59,513 nucleotides of DNA from an uncultured Muribaculaceae bacterium (GCA_944321705.1 CALUMG010000014.1:1-59513); one strand, 5' to 3'. Shown: positions 45,059 through 55,327, numbered from the stretch's first letter. Notes: generated by a model from the sequence alone, not told the origin. Translations and numbers: made by a program.

Positions 45059-46906
45059 TTAACTGGTCTTAAGATTGGTAATGAAGAAATAATAATACCA
45101 GAACGTGTCGCCATATTGCTTGCTGAACAAACCTTTCAAATTCTGCTCAGGGATTCCGGCATATTGTTGCGACATGTTAATAAATTGGTTGAATCGCTCC
45201 TCCACTGCCTTGTCTATCTTGAATTGACGATAGTCCACTTTATGTTCCAAGAAAGAATACAATATTGCAGCTTCTTGATAATGCAGCGGCAATCGCTCGT
45301 GAGTGCGTGCATACAACATGAAACGAGGCCAGAAAGCTTCAATGTCTTTTTGAATCAACGCGCATTGCAATGACAATTCTACCAATGGTTCCGGACCTCC
45401 GGCCAAACGAACCATGTCACCGATAACATACCCTTCGAGCAAGCCACCGTCACCTTCCAACGCATCCTCGTAAGCCATCAATGGAATAATCGACTTGAAC
45501 TCGGCATCCTCTTTTATCAATTCAGGATTATCGATGAAGCGTTGATATTTGTCAGCCCAATCACTATGGAACCAAGTCTTATGCAACACATTGTTGTATT
45601 TCTGCGCCAACTTGTACTCACCGTTCAACAACGCACATTTCACCATGTATTTCAAGTACTCCACCTTCATGCCATATTCCACCTTGTCTTCCATGCACCA
45701 GCGGTAGCAGTAATTGATTTTGCCGAAATGATAATATATCGCCTTTGCTCCGACGATTCTCATCACCGACATCGGCATCGGCACTTTATATGGAGTGTCG
45801 CTAATCTTATACTTGAACATTTCATCACCGGCGCGGCCTAATTTATACAATGCCAAATCGGTATTCAGCACCATCAATCTTGTAGGTTCTCCTTTTAATG
45901 TAGCGATGCTGTTAACCACCTCGTTCCAATCATCATTGTTCATGGCTCGGTCCATCTTAATCGTAACCCTGAAGTTTTCATCGTCAAATGCACAATAACC
46001 CATGCACACTATCGACGCAACGCCAATAATGACCGAAATGGCAAATTTCACTTTAGTGGGAGAAGTTGCCTTGTTCCATCGGCCTGCCAAAACAGCCAAA
46101 ATAGCCAACGTCACGAATGTAACGATAAACGGCTCATAAAGCACTCTCGCTCCCATATAAAAGCGTGGCAAGCCGGCCAAGTATATGTAGAAAACAGTCA
46201 TGCGCTCATATACCGACCAAAAATATATTTGCGGTACAATCGCAACCAGCGCAACGGCAATCACTGCCGCAATCCAATCTTTTTTACCCTTATTTGTCAT
46301 TTCATACAAAGCGCTCAATATCGCGGCCAAAAGAGCATAACTGCCTGCAACGGGATAAAACCCTGCAACAATCACGACAAGCAATGCATACTTGAGCCAC
46401 TTATTGCCAATCTTGCGATAACACAAGAACATCGCGGAAGCAAACATCAACCCGAGAATATTGGAATAAATGTAGCCTTGCGCTTTTATCGAATATATGA
46501 GATAACCTAAATCAACTGTAGAAAGGAACATCATAGTCGCAGGAATCAAAGTCAAAAGGCTCCATCGTCCCGGAATGTTAAAAGCCTTGCTAACAAGCGA
46601 AGCCAACGCAAGCGACAACAATATCAGCAATGTGCATCCGAGCCAAGGATAATAGAAAAATTGCACAAGCAGGCATCCGCAATAGGACAAAAAGCCTCCT
46701 GCTACTTGCATCTTGTCGAGAAAATACGCCGAGGAGGGCACGAATAACGATAATTCCTGCGCTTTCCAGAAATAATCGGCATTCACTACCGACAACCATG
46801 CAGCCACAGCCACAAACAAAACAGCTCCGACAATTTTCACAAGCAGGAAATCATTTCTTCCCAGCGTGTCCTGCCACCCTGCTGGCTTATTACGACTATC
46901 GTTCAT
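45059..46906 (-). CDS. Multi-spanning membrane protein, DUF6057-like
   Basis: A 615-residue inner-membrane protein. The N-terminal half (about 20-320) has roughly ten hydrophobic helices (VKIVGAVLFVAVAAWLSVV, LGCTLLILLSLALASLVS and others). The C-terminal half is soluble and helical with TPR-like character (ALLNGEYKLAQKYNNVLHKTWFHSDWADKYQRFI). The domain order and the WFHSDWADKYQ block match a Bacteroidota family I recall as DUF6057. Function unknown. It separates the HTCS gene from the glycan-active genes and is expressed toward the HTCS (convergent). Confidence 0.75.
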   Translation of the reverse strand: MNDSRNKPAGWQDTLGRNDFLLVKIVGAVLFVAVAAWLSVVNADYFWKAQELSLFVPSSAYFLDKMQVAGGFLSYCGCLLVQFFYYPWLGCTLLILLSLALASLVSKAFNIPGRWSLLTLIPATMMFLSTVDLGYLIYSIKAQGYIYSNILGLMFASAMFLCYRKIGNKWLKYALLVVIVAGFYPVAGSYALLAAILSALYEMTNKGKKDWIAAVIAVALVAIVPQIYFWSVYERMTVFYIYLAGLPRFYMGARVLYEPFIVTFVTLAILAVLAGRWNKATSPTKVKFAISVIIGVASIVCMGYCAFDDENFRVTIKMDRAMNNDDWNEVVNSIATLKGEPTRLMVLNTDLALYKLGRAGDEMFKYKISDTPYKVPMPMSVMRIVGAKAIYYHFGKINYCYRWCMEDKVEYGMKVEYLKYMVKCALLNGEYKLAQKYNNVLHKTWFHSDWADKYQRFIDNPELIKEDAEFKSIIPLMAYEDALEGDGGLLEGYVIGDMVRLAGGPEPLVELSLQCALIQKDIEAFWPRFMLYARTHERLPLHYQEAAILYSFLEHKVDYRQFKIDKAVEERFNQFINMSQQYAGIPEQNLKGLFSKQYGDTFWYYYFFITNLKTS

Positions 46907-46965
46907 CTTTATCTTTAATTTACATTTTCATTATGAGCGAAAAAACGCCCTCTAATATTTTAGAA

Positions 46966-46997
46966 TTTGCATGAAGACATTAATGTCTTCATGCAAA
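46966..46997. terminator. Perfect 32-bp palindrome between the GH43 and DUF6057-like genes
   Basis: The half-site TTTGCATGAAGACATT (46966-46981) is followed at once by its exact complement (46982-46997). It lies 10 bases after the GH43 stop. It could be a hairpin terminator without a long T run, or a binding site for a dimeric protein. Confidence 0.55.
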
Positions 46998-47006
46998 TAG
47001 GCTTCT

Positions 47007-48788
47007 TTACATCAATATTTTTTCGGCCTTCGTGCCTGTCGTTGCAGTAACGACAACGACATACACGCCTCTCGTCACATTGTCGTTAAGATCAAGCTGG
47101 ACAAGTTCTCCTCCTTGATATATGCCCGAATAAACGGTTTTACCGCTGGCAGCCTCAACCACGCTGACAGTCATTGGGCCACCTACATTCGCTGCATTGA
47201 TTTCAACAATGCCATTGCCTGTCGACTTTATGCCGATTCCGTTACCTGCCACTGCAAGACCCACCGAACCAAGACTCTCTTCATACTCTTCTTGGTCGGC
47301 CATGATTTGACGGTTGTTTGCACGATATTCGGCGCTGAACATGTCGGCTATGGCTTCTTCAGGACGAGCATATGTATCGAAATATATTCCGAAACTTTGG
47401 AATTTGGTTTCATCGTATTCCGAAAGATACAATGACACGCCTTCCGAAGTTGAAGCTCCCGATACGGTCAAGCAAGCATCACTGTCGACACTGCGCAAGT
47501 TAACCAATCCGTCTTCTTGCTGCTTCAAGTACCATTCTTGCGACTCAGCATCGCTCTCGGCCGATAATTTCAAAGTTTTTCCAAACAAGCCTTCAAGGAA
47601 ATTTCCACTATTCACTTCCTTCAACTTGTAGGTGTACATCTTTCCTTCAACCGGAATGAACTCAAATTGCAAATTCTCATCGGCATTGTCGTTCTTCAGA
47701 CAGAATTGATTGTTACCTGTCAACGACACAAACCTGTCGGAGAATTTTTCTATCAAGTAATATGTATTACCTGCAACAATCTCGTCAGGACGTTTGAATC
47801 GTGCAGCATCCTCAAATATGCTCAAATCCCATGAAGCATGCCATTTTACAACCGGATAACCCGAACGCATGCTCAACGGAAGCCATACATAATTGGACAC
47901 TTCTACATTTGACGAATTCCAACGGTCGCCCATGTAGATATAAGCATCTTCATATTCTTCCACTTTCAATACATAAGTACTTTGAGAATGGTAGGTAGTT
48001 CCCTTGTCTTCATCCACCGTGAAATTTTCGCTCGGATTCCACTTACCGAGTATTTCAGTAGTCCAAGCCGAATGTCCCGGATTAGGATTCCACCCGGTAC
48101 ATCCCGAGAACAATCCGAAATAAACGTCGCCAAGTTTGAAAATGGCCGGAGCTTCATAAGACAACCCATTGAGAATCTTCGTCTCTGTTATTGGATTTTG
48201 CTCGGGGGTCAAATAATCTTCACTCAGCAACGCAACATTCATGTTAGTGTTCATGTCGGTAGATCCGAAATGATATGCCTTTCCGTCAGTGTCCTTAAAA
48301 ACAGTCTGGTCGCGCGAATCATGATCATTTGGCCTGAATGTCGATGAAAATTCATACGGGCCTTCGATGTTATCGGCAGTAGCCACGCACACACGCGCCT
48401 TCCCATAACCTGTACCATCTTCCCAGTGGATGTACATGACCCACTTTTGTGTCTTGTCATTGTATATCACCTTCGGACGTTCGAGTGTCGCTTGCCCTGT
48501 CTCTTCATCAAGAGCCTGGCTGGTCTTGAATGCAAGACCAAGGTTCTCCCAGTTATACAAATCGGTTGAACGATAACAACTTACTCCGACCGAAGTCATA
48601 CCTGAACGGTTCTCTCCAAACCAATAATATGCACCATCATGTGCAACGACGCAACATCCGTGAGCATTGATATGAGCTCCTTTCGTGTCATTCCAGTTTT
48701 CTCCCGGAGTAAATCGGTCGACAGCATGTAACGAACTCATTGGCAAAATTACCAATGCTAACGAAAATATCCAATGTTTCATACTCAT
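47007..48788 (-). CDS. Secreted GH43-family glycoside hydrolase with T9SS-like tail
   Basis: A 593-residue exported enzyme. After the signal peptide comes a five-bladed propeller catalytic domain (about 25-320): INAHGCCVVAHDGAYYWFGENR, VGVSCYRSTDLYNWENLGLAF, LERPKVIYNDKTQKWVMYIHWED, SRDQTVFKDTDGKAYHFGSTD and GLSYEAPAIFKLGDVYFGLFS. These blocks resemble the exo-beta-1,3-galactanase-type GH43 subfamily, in which the usual Asp base at the start is absent; the NAHG start here fits that. A ricin-like beta-trefoil (about 340-475) and a T9SS-like tail (VEAASGKTVYSGIY) follow. It lies downstream of a hairpin that may reduce its expression relative to the upstream gene. Confidence 0.8.
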   Translation of the reverse strand: MSMKHWIFSLALVILPMSSLHAVDRFTPGENWNDTKGAHINAHGCCVVAHDGAYYWFGENRSGMTSVGVSCYRSTDLYNWENLGLAFKTSQALDEETGQATLERPKVIYNDKTQKWVMYIHWEDGTGYGKARVCVATADNIEGPYEFSSTFRPNDHDSRDQTVFKDTDGKAYHFGSTDMNTNMNVALLSEDYLTPEQNPITETKILNGLSYEAPAIFKLGDVYFGLFSGCTGWNPNPGHSAWTTEILGKWNPSENFTVDEDKGTTYHSQSTYVLKVEEYEDAYIYMGDRWNSSNVEVSNYVWLPLSMRSGYPVVKWHASWDLSIFEDAARFKRPDEIVAGNTYYLIEKFSDRFVSLTGNNQFCLKNDNADENLQFEFIPVEGKMYTYKLKEVNSGNFLEGLFGKTLKLSAESDAESQEWYLKQQEDGLVNLRSVDSDACLTVSGASTSEGVSLYLSEYDETKFQSFGIYFDTYARPEEAIADMFSAEYRANNRQIMADQEEYEESLGSVGLAVAGNGIGIKSTGNGIVEINAANVGGPMTVSVVEAASGKTVYSGIYQGGELVQLDLNDNVTRGVYVVVVTATTGTKAEKILM

Positions 48789-48795
48789 AAATTAT

Positions 48796-48833
48796 AAAAA
48801 ATGCCGGTGGGAAACAGTTGCCACCCACCGGCA
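48796..48833 (-). terminator. Intercistronic hairpin between the duplicated lectin-like gene and GH43
   Basis: TGCCGGTGGG (48802-48811) and CCCACCGGCA (48824-48833); on the minus strand it is followed by a T run. It is either a terminator or a partial attenuator before the GH43 gene. Confidence 0.75.
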
Positions 48834-48853
48834 GGTGTTTTGATTATGATTGA

Positions 48854-51800
48854 TTACTTATTAATCGCCTTGAATACTTGGCGTTGACCATTGCAAACAG
48901 CTTCACAGATGATGATGCTTGTTCCGTTCAATTGTATTGCGTCGCCCGAAACATAAGATTCGGTTGCATACAAGAGAAGACCCATTGAATCATATACTTT
49001 GATAGCTGTGCCATCTTCTACACCCGACAATACGAGTTGATTGTTGTTTACAGTCCAGCTCAAGTTGTTGTTTACTACTGCATCTTCAACATCGCTCAAG
49101 TCAGCAAGCAACGGAGCATATGCACCTGTAGCATCGTATGTGAAGTATTCAACGTCACCGAATTCGTTTTCGAAACCTGCTTTTTGTCCAAGAACACGAG
49201 ATGTTCCGGTCAATTGCATTTCGTCTACTTCAAACGGTTCCATCGATGATCCCCATCCACCACCGTTCAAGAAGCGTTCTTGATACAATGTAACCTTGAT
49301 TTGCTTGCAGGCAGCCGACGTAGTATAAGACATTGAGTATTCTTTAAAGTCGCCCATGTTTTCGATGTCAACCGATGTTCCAAGGTCGGTATTTTGAACT
49401 TCTTGGATTTTTACCGATGCCATGATTTCGGCAATTGCATCGTCTTCGGTCTTCATACCACCGCGTGCAAGGAATGTCAAGCTGTAGGTTTCGTTAGGAG
49501 CTACGTCAACGATTTGGCTTACTGTTCCTGCACCCCATCCGTCGTTCCAAGTGTAACGGTTCAATTGCATCACATGGTTATCTTTGTCAAGCTCGTTGTT
49601 GATTTCTTGATTTACAACAAAGTAAGTACAATTGTATTGGTCAAACGGATTCAATTGCCAGCCTTCCACTTCACGATAAGAACCGCTGATGGTGTCACCA
49701 TGTTCTTTTTCAAATCCCGGGTTCTTCAACAAGTTTTCTACTACGCTGCCGTTTTCAACAGCCCAATCAGGTTGGTTACCGAAGTCTTCGGCACGCAAAG
49801 TGTCTACCGGCATGCCGTCACGATAGATGAACATGCGCTTGTCGGGAGTAACGGCAATACGATAAGTGTGATACTTGCCATCGTTGTTGTAGAATGCACC
49901 GGATCCACCTTCGCCTGTAGTAGCAGGGTTGGTCAAGCTGACTTTGCGGTCCGGTCCGTCATAGATGCTTACGTCGTTTGCGCTGACAAATGCCTTGAAG
50001 CCGGCACCTTCTTCAGTAACTGCGTATGCGTTGAACGCCTTTGCAGCATTGTCGGTCTTTACGCGGAATTCAACAGTGTAACCGTTGTCGCCGGCAGTGA
50101 AACCGTCGGCAACAGCATGCTCGAATGTTTCATCATCACCGGTTCCTTTATAAACAGGATTTTGTGACAAATCCTTTTGTTCAAGCTCAGAACCGTAACC
50201 CTTAAGTGTTATATAAGAACGAGTGTCGCCACTGCGAAGTATCAACTGGCCGTTGCTTTCAGCCATAGAACTTTCAAGAGTAACGATGACATCTGTTGAA
50301 GAGTTAGGTGTAACTTCATCAGGGAATACCGAGAATCCTCCGACAGTAGTTATTGTGATAGGAGTATCTTCGCTTAAGCCCGAAGAAGCGATGTTGATTG
50401 TAGCAGAGTTGCCTGTTCCATCGATAACAACATTGTTGCTTGAAGGTACGATTTCGGTTACCGGTGGTGCGTATGCGCCTGTTCCATCAAATGTGAAGTA
50501 TTCAACGTCACCGAATTCGTTTTCAAAACCTGCTTTTTGTCCAAGAACGCGAGATGTTCCGGTCAATTGCATTTCGTCTACTTCAAACGGTTCCATCGAT
50601 GATCCCCATCCACCACCGTTCAAGAAGCGTTCTTGATACAATGTAACCTTGATTTGCTTGCAGGCAGCCGACGTAGTATAAGACATTGAGTATTCTTTAA
50701 AGTCGCCCATGTTTTCGATGTCAACCGATGTTCCAAGGTCGGTATTTTGAACTTCTTGGATTTTTACCGATGCCATGAGTTCGGCAATTGCGTCGTCTTC
50801 GGTCTTCATACCACCGCGTGCAAGGAATGTCAAACTGTAGGTTTCGTTAGGAGCAACGTCAACGATTTGGCTTACTGTTCCAGCACCCCATCCGTCGTTC
50901 CAAGTGTAACGGTTCAACTGCATGATGTGGTTGTTCTTGTCAAGCTCGTTGTTGATTTCTTGATTTACAACAAAGTAAGTACAGTTGTATTGGTCAAACG
51001 GATTCAATTGCCAACCTTCTACTTCACGGATTGTTCCACTTACGACTCCGCCAAATTCACCTTCAAAACCTGGGTTCTTCAACAAGTTTTCTTCAACATT
51101 GCCGTTTTCTACTGCCCAATCAGGTTGATGGCCGTAATCTTCAGTGCGCAAAGTGTCTACCGGCATGCCGTCACGATAAACGAACATGCGCTTGTCGGGA
51201 GTAACAGCGATACGATAAGTGTGATACTTGCCGTCGTTGTTGTAGAATGTACCTGAACCACCTTCACCTGTTGTAGCAGGGTTGGTCAAGCTGACTTTGC
51301 GGTCCGGTCCGTCATAGATGCTTACGTCGTTTGCGCTGACAAATGCCTTGAAGCCGGCACCTTCTTCAGTAACTGCGTATGCATTGAACGCCTTTGCTGC
51401 ATTGTCGGTCTTAACACGGAATTCAACAGTGTAACCGTTGTCACCTACAGTGAAATCGCTTGCTGTGAAAGTTTCATCATCGCCTGTTCCTTTGTAAACA
51501 GGATTTTGTGACAAATCCTTTACTTCAAGCGGAGTTCCGTAACCAACAAGGTTTACATAAGCGCGGAAATCGCCGCTACGCAAGATAAGTTGGCCGTTTG
51601 TTTTAGCCAAAGAGCTGGTCAAGGTAACCATGACTTGTGTGCCGTTTGCACTTTCTGCCGGCAAAGTAGTCGGGAATACCTCGAAACCCGATGTGGCGGT
51701 CAATGTCACATCTTCTACAAGATTGGCTGCTGTAATAGGCAATTGTACAGAAGAACCTGTACCATTGATTACAACAACTCCTGCATTGGCTGTATTTTCA

Positions 51801-51904
51801 ACCGCCAATGTTTGTGCTTGTGCACCTGTGTTTGCTGCTAAGCCATTAAACGGCATCGATAATGCCAATGCCAATAATGGAACTGATAAGAATAGCTTTT
51901 TCAC
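48854..51904 (-). CDS. Large secreted protein made of two near-identical lectin-like halves
   Basis: A 1016-residue exported protein with signal peptide (MKKLFLSVPLLALALSMPFNGLAA). Each half of about 450 residues has an Ig-like strand region (VVINGTGSSVQLPI...), a LamG/concanavalin-like domain (VYKGTGDDETF ... YTVEFRVKTDNAAKAFNAYAVTEEGAGFKAF ... YHTYRIAVTPDKRMFVYRDGMPVDTLR) and a carbohydrate-binding-like jelly roll (LLKNPGFE ... REVEGWQLNPFDQYNCTYF ... NRYTWNDGWGAGTVSQIVDV). The last 60 residues (IKVYDSMGLLLYATE) resemble a T9SS tail. No catalytic motif is seen, so surface glycan binding is the likely role. It begins 33 bases after the GH128 gene. Confidence 0.8.
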   Translation of the reverse strand: MKKLFLSVPLLALALSMPFNGLAANTGAQAQTLAVENTANAGVVVINGTGSSVQLPITAANLVEDVTLTATSGFEVFPTTLPAESANGTQVMVTLTSSLAKTNGQLILRSGDFRAYVNLVGYGTPLEVKDLSQNPVYKGTGDDETFTASDFTVGDNGYTVEFRVKTDNAAKAFNAYAVTEEGAGFKAFVSANDVSIYDGPDRKVSLTNPATTGEGGSGTFYNNDGKYHTYRIAVTPDKRMFVYRDGMPVDTLRTEDYGHQPDWAVENGNVEENLLKNPGFEGEFGGVVSGTIREVEGWQLNPFDQYNCTYFVVNQEINNELDKNNHIMQLNRYTWNDGWGAGTVSQIVDVAPNETYSLTFLARGGMKTEDDAIAELMASVKIQEVQNTDLGTSVDIENMGDFKEYSMSYTTSAACKQIKVTLYQERFLNGGGWGSSMEPFEVDEMQLTGTSRVLGQKAGFENEFGDVEYFTFDGTGAYAPPVTEIVPSSNNVVIDGTGNSATINIASSGLSEDTPITITTVGGFSVFPDEVTPNSSTDVIVTLESSMAESNGQLILRSGDTRSYITLKGYGSELEQKDLSQNPVYKGTGDDETFEHAVADGFTAGDNGYTVEFRVKTDNAAKAFNAYAVTEEGAGFKAFVSANDVSIYDGPDRKVSLTNPATTGEGGSGAFYNNDGKYHTYRIAVTPDKRMFIYRDGMPVDTLRAEDFGNQPDWAVENGSVVENLLKNPGFEKEHGDTISGSYREVEGWQLNPFDQYNCTYFVVNQEINNELDKDNHVMQLNRYTWNDGWGAGTVSQIVDVAPNETYSLTFLARGGMKTEDDAIAEIMASVKIQEVQNTDLGTSVDIENMGDFKEYSMSYTTSAACKQIKVTLYQERFLNGGGWGSSMEPFEVDEMQLTGTSRVLGQKAGFENEFGDVEYFTYDATGAYAPLLADLSDVEDAVVNNNLSWTVNNNQLVLSGVEDGTAIKVYDSMGLLLYATESYVSGDAIQLNGTSIIICEAVCNGQRQVFKAINK
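49083..51800. repeat. Intragenic duplication with a 1,353-bp period
   Basis: Blocks such as 49141-49480 and 50494-50833 are nearly identical at the DNA level, including synonymous positions, with a period of 1,353 bases (451 codons). The outer parts of each half have diverged more. This indicates a recent duplication or ongoing gene conversion. Confidence 0.85.
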
Positions 51905-51937
51905 GTTGTGTAAATTTAGAAATGATAAAAAATGTTG

Positions 51938-54727
51938 TTAGTACTTTATAATCTTGATACTTTTTCCTCCCGACATGGCCACATATATGCCCGGCATCAA
52001 TGACGAGAGGGACAATGAATTTACCGATGTAGCTTGGAGCAGGCATTGTCCGTTGACGGAATACACATTGACCGACTCCATTGCCGACCAGTCGGACATT
52101 CGCAAGTTGCACGCTCCTGAATCATAAACGAGCGACGGCTTGCCTTCGGCCATTGATTCAAGGCCTACACTCCCGCTTGCCGAACCCACGACGCACCATC
52201 CGGCGGTATCACCTTCCGAGCGGCCGCTATTGCCCGACTTTTCCCTGTCCTTGAATAGCTCGGCATGATCACCGCTTATGCAATTTGTTCGCAAAGTCAC
52301 GGTAATATCGTCGTTCATCGTCTGGGTCGCAGCGAAAAATGCCGCGTCGCCAAAGTATGATTCATAATCTATGTAATAAGGATGCGACGCATTCATTTCA
52401 ACTGCACCGTCGGGAGTGACCTCCACTTTAATCTTCCGGCCGTCAAATTCGCCTTCTCCTCGCTCCAACGCAACATAATCGACCGTTTCAGGCAAAATCT
52501 CTTCTACGGCCATTTCTTCTTGTTGAAGCAATATGTCAAATCCGGTTTCGGTGACATTAAACACTTTTGCCACTGTCGGATATGCATTTTTCATATTTTG
52601 AACCGATGCCAAGACTACAGGTGTTTCTTCAAACGTTCCGTCGAATGCCACATGCACCTTGTCACAACCGATACCTTCTATCCGGCCTGCCTTGGCTTTC
52701 AAGCCTCCTATTTCATAATCGCCGATGCGAGGAAAAATCATATAGGACAACGTGTCTTGGCTTACAAACGTCTGTCCTGCATTGTAATTCCACATCGACA
52801 CGCCTATTTCGCATGTAGATTTAGATGATGATTTTATCGCAGGTAACATCGGGGTTTTCATTCTATAAGTCTGTGTTCCGAGAATCGTTACCGGTGCTTC
52901 TTCATATTGGTCGGTATAGGCATATAACCTAATTTCTTCAGGTGTTATTATTTTCCCTATTACCGGCGCATCGGCATCGGTTAAGATTGATCCATACTGC
53001 ACCTCATTGGAAACGCCCTTTTCCTTACCGTCGACAATTGACCTTACTCTGTATACAACGACATCTCCGTTTGTAATGTCATCATCAACCGGTTCCGAGT
53101 AATACATTTGCGGGTATGCGACACGCGCCACTTCTCCAAACCCGTTGCCGTTAACCGACTTTTCAACCACATATTCATCTACCTGCTCGCAATTGATATC
53201 GGTCCATGACAGTTCAAAAACATTCTCTTGTTCATTGAACGCATAAGACAACACAGGGTTATCCCTGAAGCTCCAAGACGGAATTATTTCCTTGCTGCGG
53301 CTGAATGCTTGAGCTGCATTGAAATTGGCATACACTTTTCCTGCCGGAGTGAGGTTTAGATTGTTCCAGAACATAGCTCGCTTCTCTTCCACCCAGTTGT
53401 AAATGGAGTAACGCTCAATGAAAGAACATGTATCCATCATCGCAAGTATATCTTCCATGAACTTGCGTTGCTTTTCTTGCTGTTCAGGCTTGGTGTCGGG
53501 CCATCCTTCATGAGTCCAGTTTGCACCGTTGTTCCATTCGGTTATCCAAATGGGGCAGCCCGTCTTTTCATGTATTTCCTTCAATTTCTTATACCAATCG
53601 TCGATTGTCGAACATACCACCGAGCTGCCACGGCCTCCCCAATAAGCATGGATGGCCACATAGTCCACACGGTAATTGCGCTTGCGGCATTCCGACATGA
53701 AATTATACAACCAATTGAAATCGGTAGTGGCCGGAGAACCGAGTCTTTTGCCTGTCTGCAAATGCTTAGGCCATTCTTCTATGGCCACGGAAACCGACAC
53801 GTTAGATTGCTCCGTGTGATCGGGTTCGTTATAGCTTAACAAGTGTGATGATTCAGTCACATTGAACAACAAGTCCCAATTGCCGCCATGTCCCCATTTT
53901 TCCTGCACAAATTCTTGATTGCGCCAAGGCGTACCTTGAACTTCGGGCGAACGTCCGTAATCGGGATTGTCGCTCCAGCTGTACAACCATGTGCTGCGCG
54001 TCACGTCGCATTGTTCTTCAAGGTAGCCTTCAGGTGGGTTTGTTTGGCTGTTACCGCCAACCCAACCTTTCTTGGAAGGTTCCTGCCACTTGAACACCCT
54101 GATGAACGAAACTTTGCCGGCAAGTTCTTTCGGCAACGCCGTTTCAAGGTCACCTTCGCTCGCAATGAAAACGCGGCTATAACCAAGCCCGTCGGGCTCG
54201 GTGGCAAATGTAGCCATGTATCCGCGTTTCAACTTGAACGACCTTATGTCATTGTCATGCTCAAGTTCACGACGCAAATCGGCCGACACTTCTGCTGCCG
54301 GAGCATTGGAATAAAAATATCCTGTCTCATATTTGGATGCTTCTCCTGTAAAATCGGCTTCCTCAAATGCTTCAAGCGGCATGTAGCCTGCCGGATGAGC
54401 CATTACGAGCGTTCCTTGCTTATATATGGAAATACGGCAATTCTCATCGGGTACCATCGCGGCTCCGTTTATCGTGACCGATGCCGAATATTTGTCTATG
54501 ACATCTTGCGGAGACACGTTGTCGAAAAACAATCCGGCATCTTCCGAAGCCAAGTCTATCGTAACTCCTTCGGAAATAGGTGCGTTACCGCTATTAATAT
54601 GTAGATCAGTGGCATCGGCTATGGTTCGGCTTGCCTCAACCGACTCGACGGTTTCGACATTCCGGGCTGCAGCCATGAAAATGCTCGCCGCGCAAGCCAA
54701 TGTCATCATGAATACTCTGATACTCAT
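51938..54727 (-). CDS. Secreted GH128-like glycan hydrolase with T9SS tail
   Basis: A 929-residue exported enzyme. The catalytic TIM-barrel core (about 240-490) has WDLLFNVTESSHLLSYNEPDH (acid Glu near 301 in the NEP motif), VDYVAIHAYWGG, and CPIWITEWNNGANWTHEGWP (nucleophile Glu near 396), the pattern of Glyco_hydro_cc/GH128, known for endo-beta-1,3-glucanase activity. An N-terminal beta-rich region (about 40-230), a fibronectin-like module (about 510-580), two more beta-rich modules and a T9SS tail (VNVYSVNGQCLLQATSVN) surround it. It is the first gene of a three-gene minus-strand run. Confidence 0.8.
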   Translation of the reverse strand: MSIRVFMMTLACAASIFMAAARNVETVESVEASRTIADATDLHINSGNAPISEGVTIDLASEDAGLFFDNVSPQDVIDKYSASVTINGAAMVPDENCRISIYKQGTLVMAHPAGYMPLEAFEEADFTGEASKYETGYFYSNAPAAEVSADLRRELEHDNDIRSFKLKRGYMATFATEPDGLGYSRVFIASEGDLETALPKELAGKVSFIRVFKWQEPSKKGWVGGNSQTNPPEGYLEEQCDVTRSTWLYSWSDNPDYGRSPEVQGTPWRNQEFVQEKWGHGGNWDLLFNVTESSHLLSYNEPDHTEQSNVSVSVAIEEWPKHLQTGKRLGSPATTDFNWLYNFMSECRKRNYRVDYVAIHAYWGGRGSSVVCSTIDDWYKKLKEIHEKTGCPIWITEWNNGANWTHEGWPDTKPEQQEKQRKFMEDILAMMDTCSFIERYSIYNWVEEKRAMFWNNLNLTPAGKVYANFNAAQAFSRSKEIIPSWSFRDNPVLSYAFNEQENVFELSWTDINCEQVDEYVVEKSVNGNGFGEVARVAYPQMYYSEPVDDDITNGDVVVYRVRSIVDGKEKGVSNEVQYGSILTDADAPVIGKIITPEEIRLYAYTDQYEEAPVTILGTQTYRMKTPMLPAIKSSSKSTCEIGVSMWNYNAGQTFVSQDTLSYMIFPRIGDYEIGGLKAKAGRIEGIGCDKVHVAFDGTFEETPVVLASVQNMKNAYPTVAKVFNVTETGFDILLQQEEMAVEEILPETVDYVALERGEGEFDGRKIKVEVTPDGAVEMNASHPYYIDYESYFGDAAFFAATQTMNDDITVTLRTNCISGDHAELFKDREKSGNSGRSEGDTAGWCVVGSASGSVGLESMAEGKPSLVYDSGACNLRMSDWSAMESVNVYSVNGQCLLQATSVNSLSLSSLMPGIYVAMSGGKSIKIIKY

Positions 54728-55117
54728 AGTTAGTTTTTTTGTTGTTCCAAAATCTGGTTTATGTTTGCAAGTTGTAGTTGTTACCCTTGAATCCTATATC
54801 TTTGGCATCCCTAACCAAATTCTCGGACGAAACATTGCTATAAATTAATTCCGCTTGCCGAAAATTTTGTAGCCTAAAATTAGAATAAAAGTATTTCAAG
54901 AATGTCCGAATATAATTCAACAATGTGCTAAAATATGTCATTCGAGAATTTTACACCTTTTGTGAAATAAAAATAGCCTATGCTCCTATTATAGCCGATT
55001 GACGCTCAAACTATGCAGATAAAACCCATGAAAGGCCGATTGTAAATCCCCGGAATAAATACGCTATGAAATAGTTTACCGGCAAAACACAATTGAAATG
55101 CAAGCCATCATCGAGAA

Positions 55118-55202
55118 GACGCGATTCATCGCGTCCGATGATACCCGCACTGAAAGGATTAACCCGGCAAAGCGCCACATCATTAAACGCGATGAATCGC
55201 GT
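55118..55202. repeat. Two GACGCGAT-type palindromes
   Basis: GACGCGAT-TC-ATCGCGTC at 55118-55135 and ACGCGAT-GA-ATCGCGT at 55187-55202, the same family as at 1774-1868 and 59341-59362. Confidence 0.75.
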
Positions 55203-55263
55203 ATCCACTATAATACATGTATTGGATTTCCTTCAATGACATACATTACCGGGCAGCAAATAT

Positions 55264-55301
55264 AAAAAAATCCGTGGCACGCACACACGGCATGCCACGG
55301 A
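55264..55301 (-). terminator. Terminator of the FIVAR/beta-trefoil gene
   Basis: TCCGTGGCA (55271-55279) and TGCCACGGA (55293-55301); the minus strand continues with seven T. Confidence 0.85.
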
Positions 55302-55327
55302 CAGAGCCAAATAGCTAATCAGATATA

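Larger units (their letters stand above)
54728..55327. other. 600-base intergenic region with palindromic repeats
   Basis: Between the FIVAR gene and the GH128 gene there is AT-rich sequence with no supported gene. It holds two GACGCGAT-type palindromes (55118-55135 and 55187-55202) and the terminator at 55264-55301. I could not find a convincing TAnnTTTG for the GH128 gene. Confidence 0.6.

Noticed and set aside
49394..50167. A 257-codon frame opposite the duplicated lectin-like gene
   Set aside because: It is duplicated because the sense gene is; it has no family features and the sense strand has clear domains.
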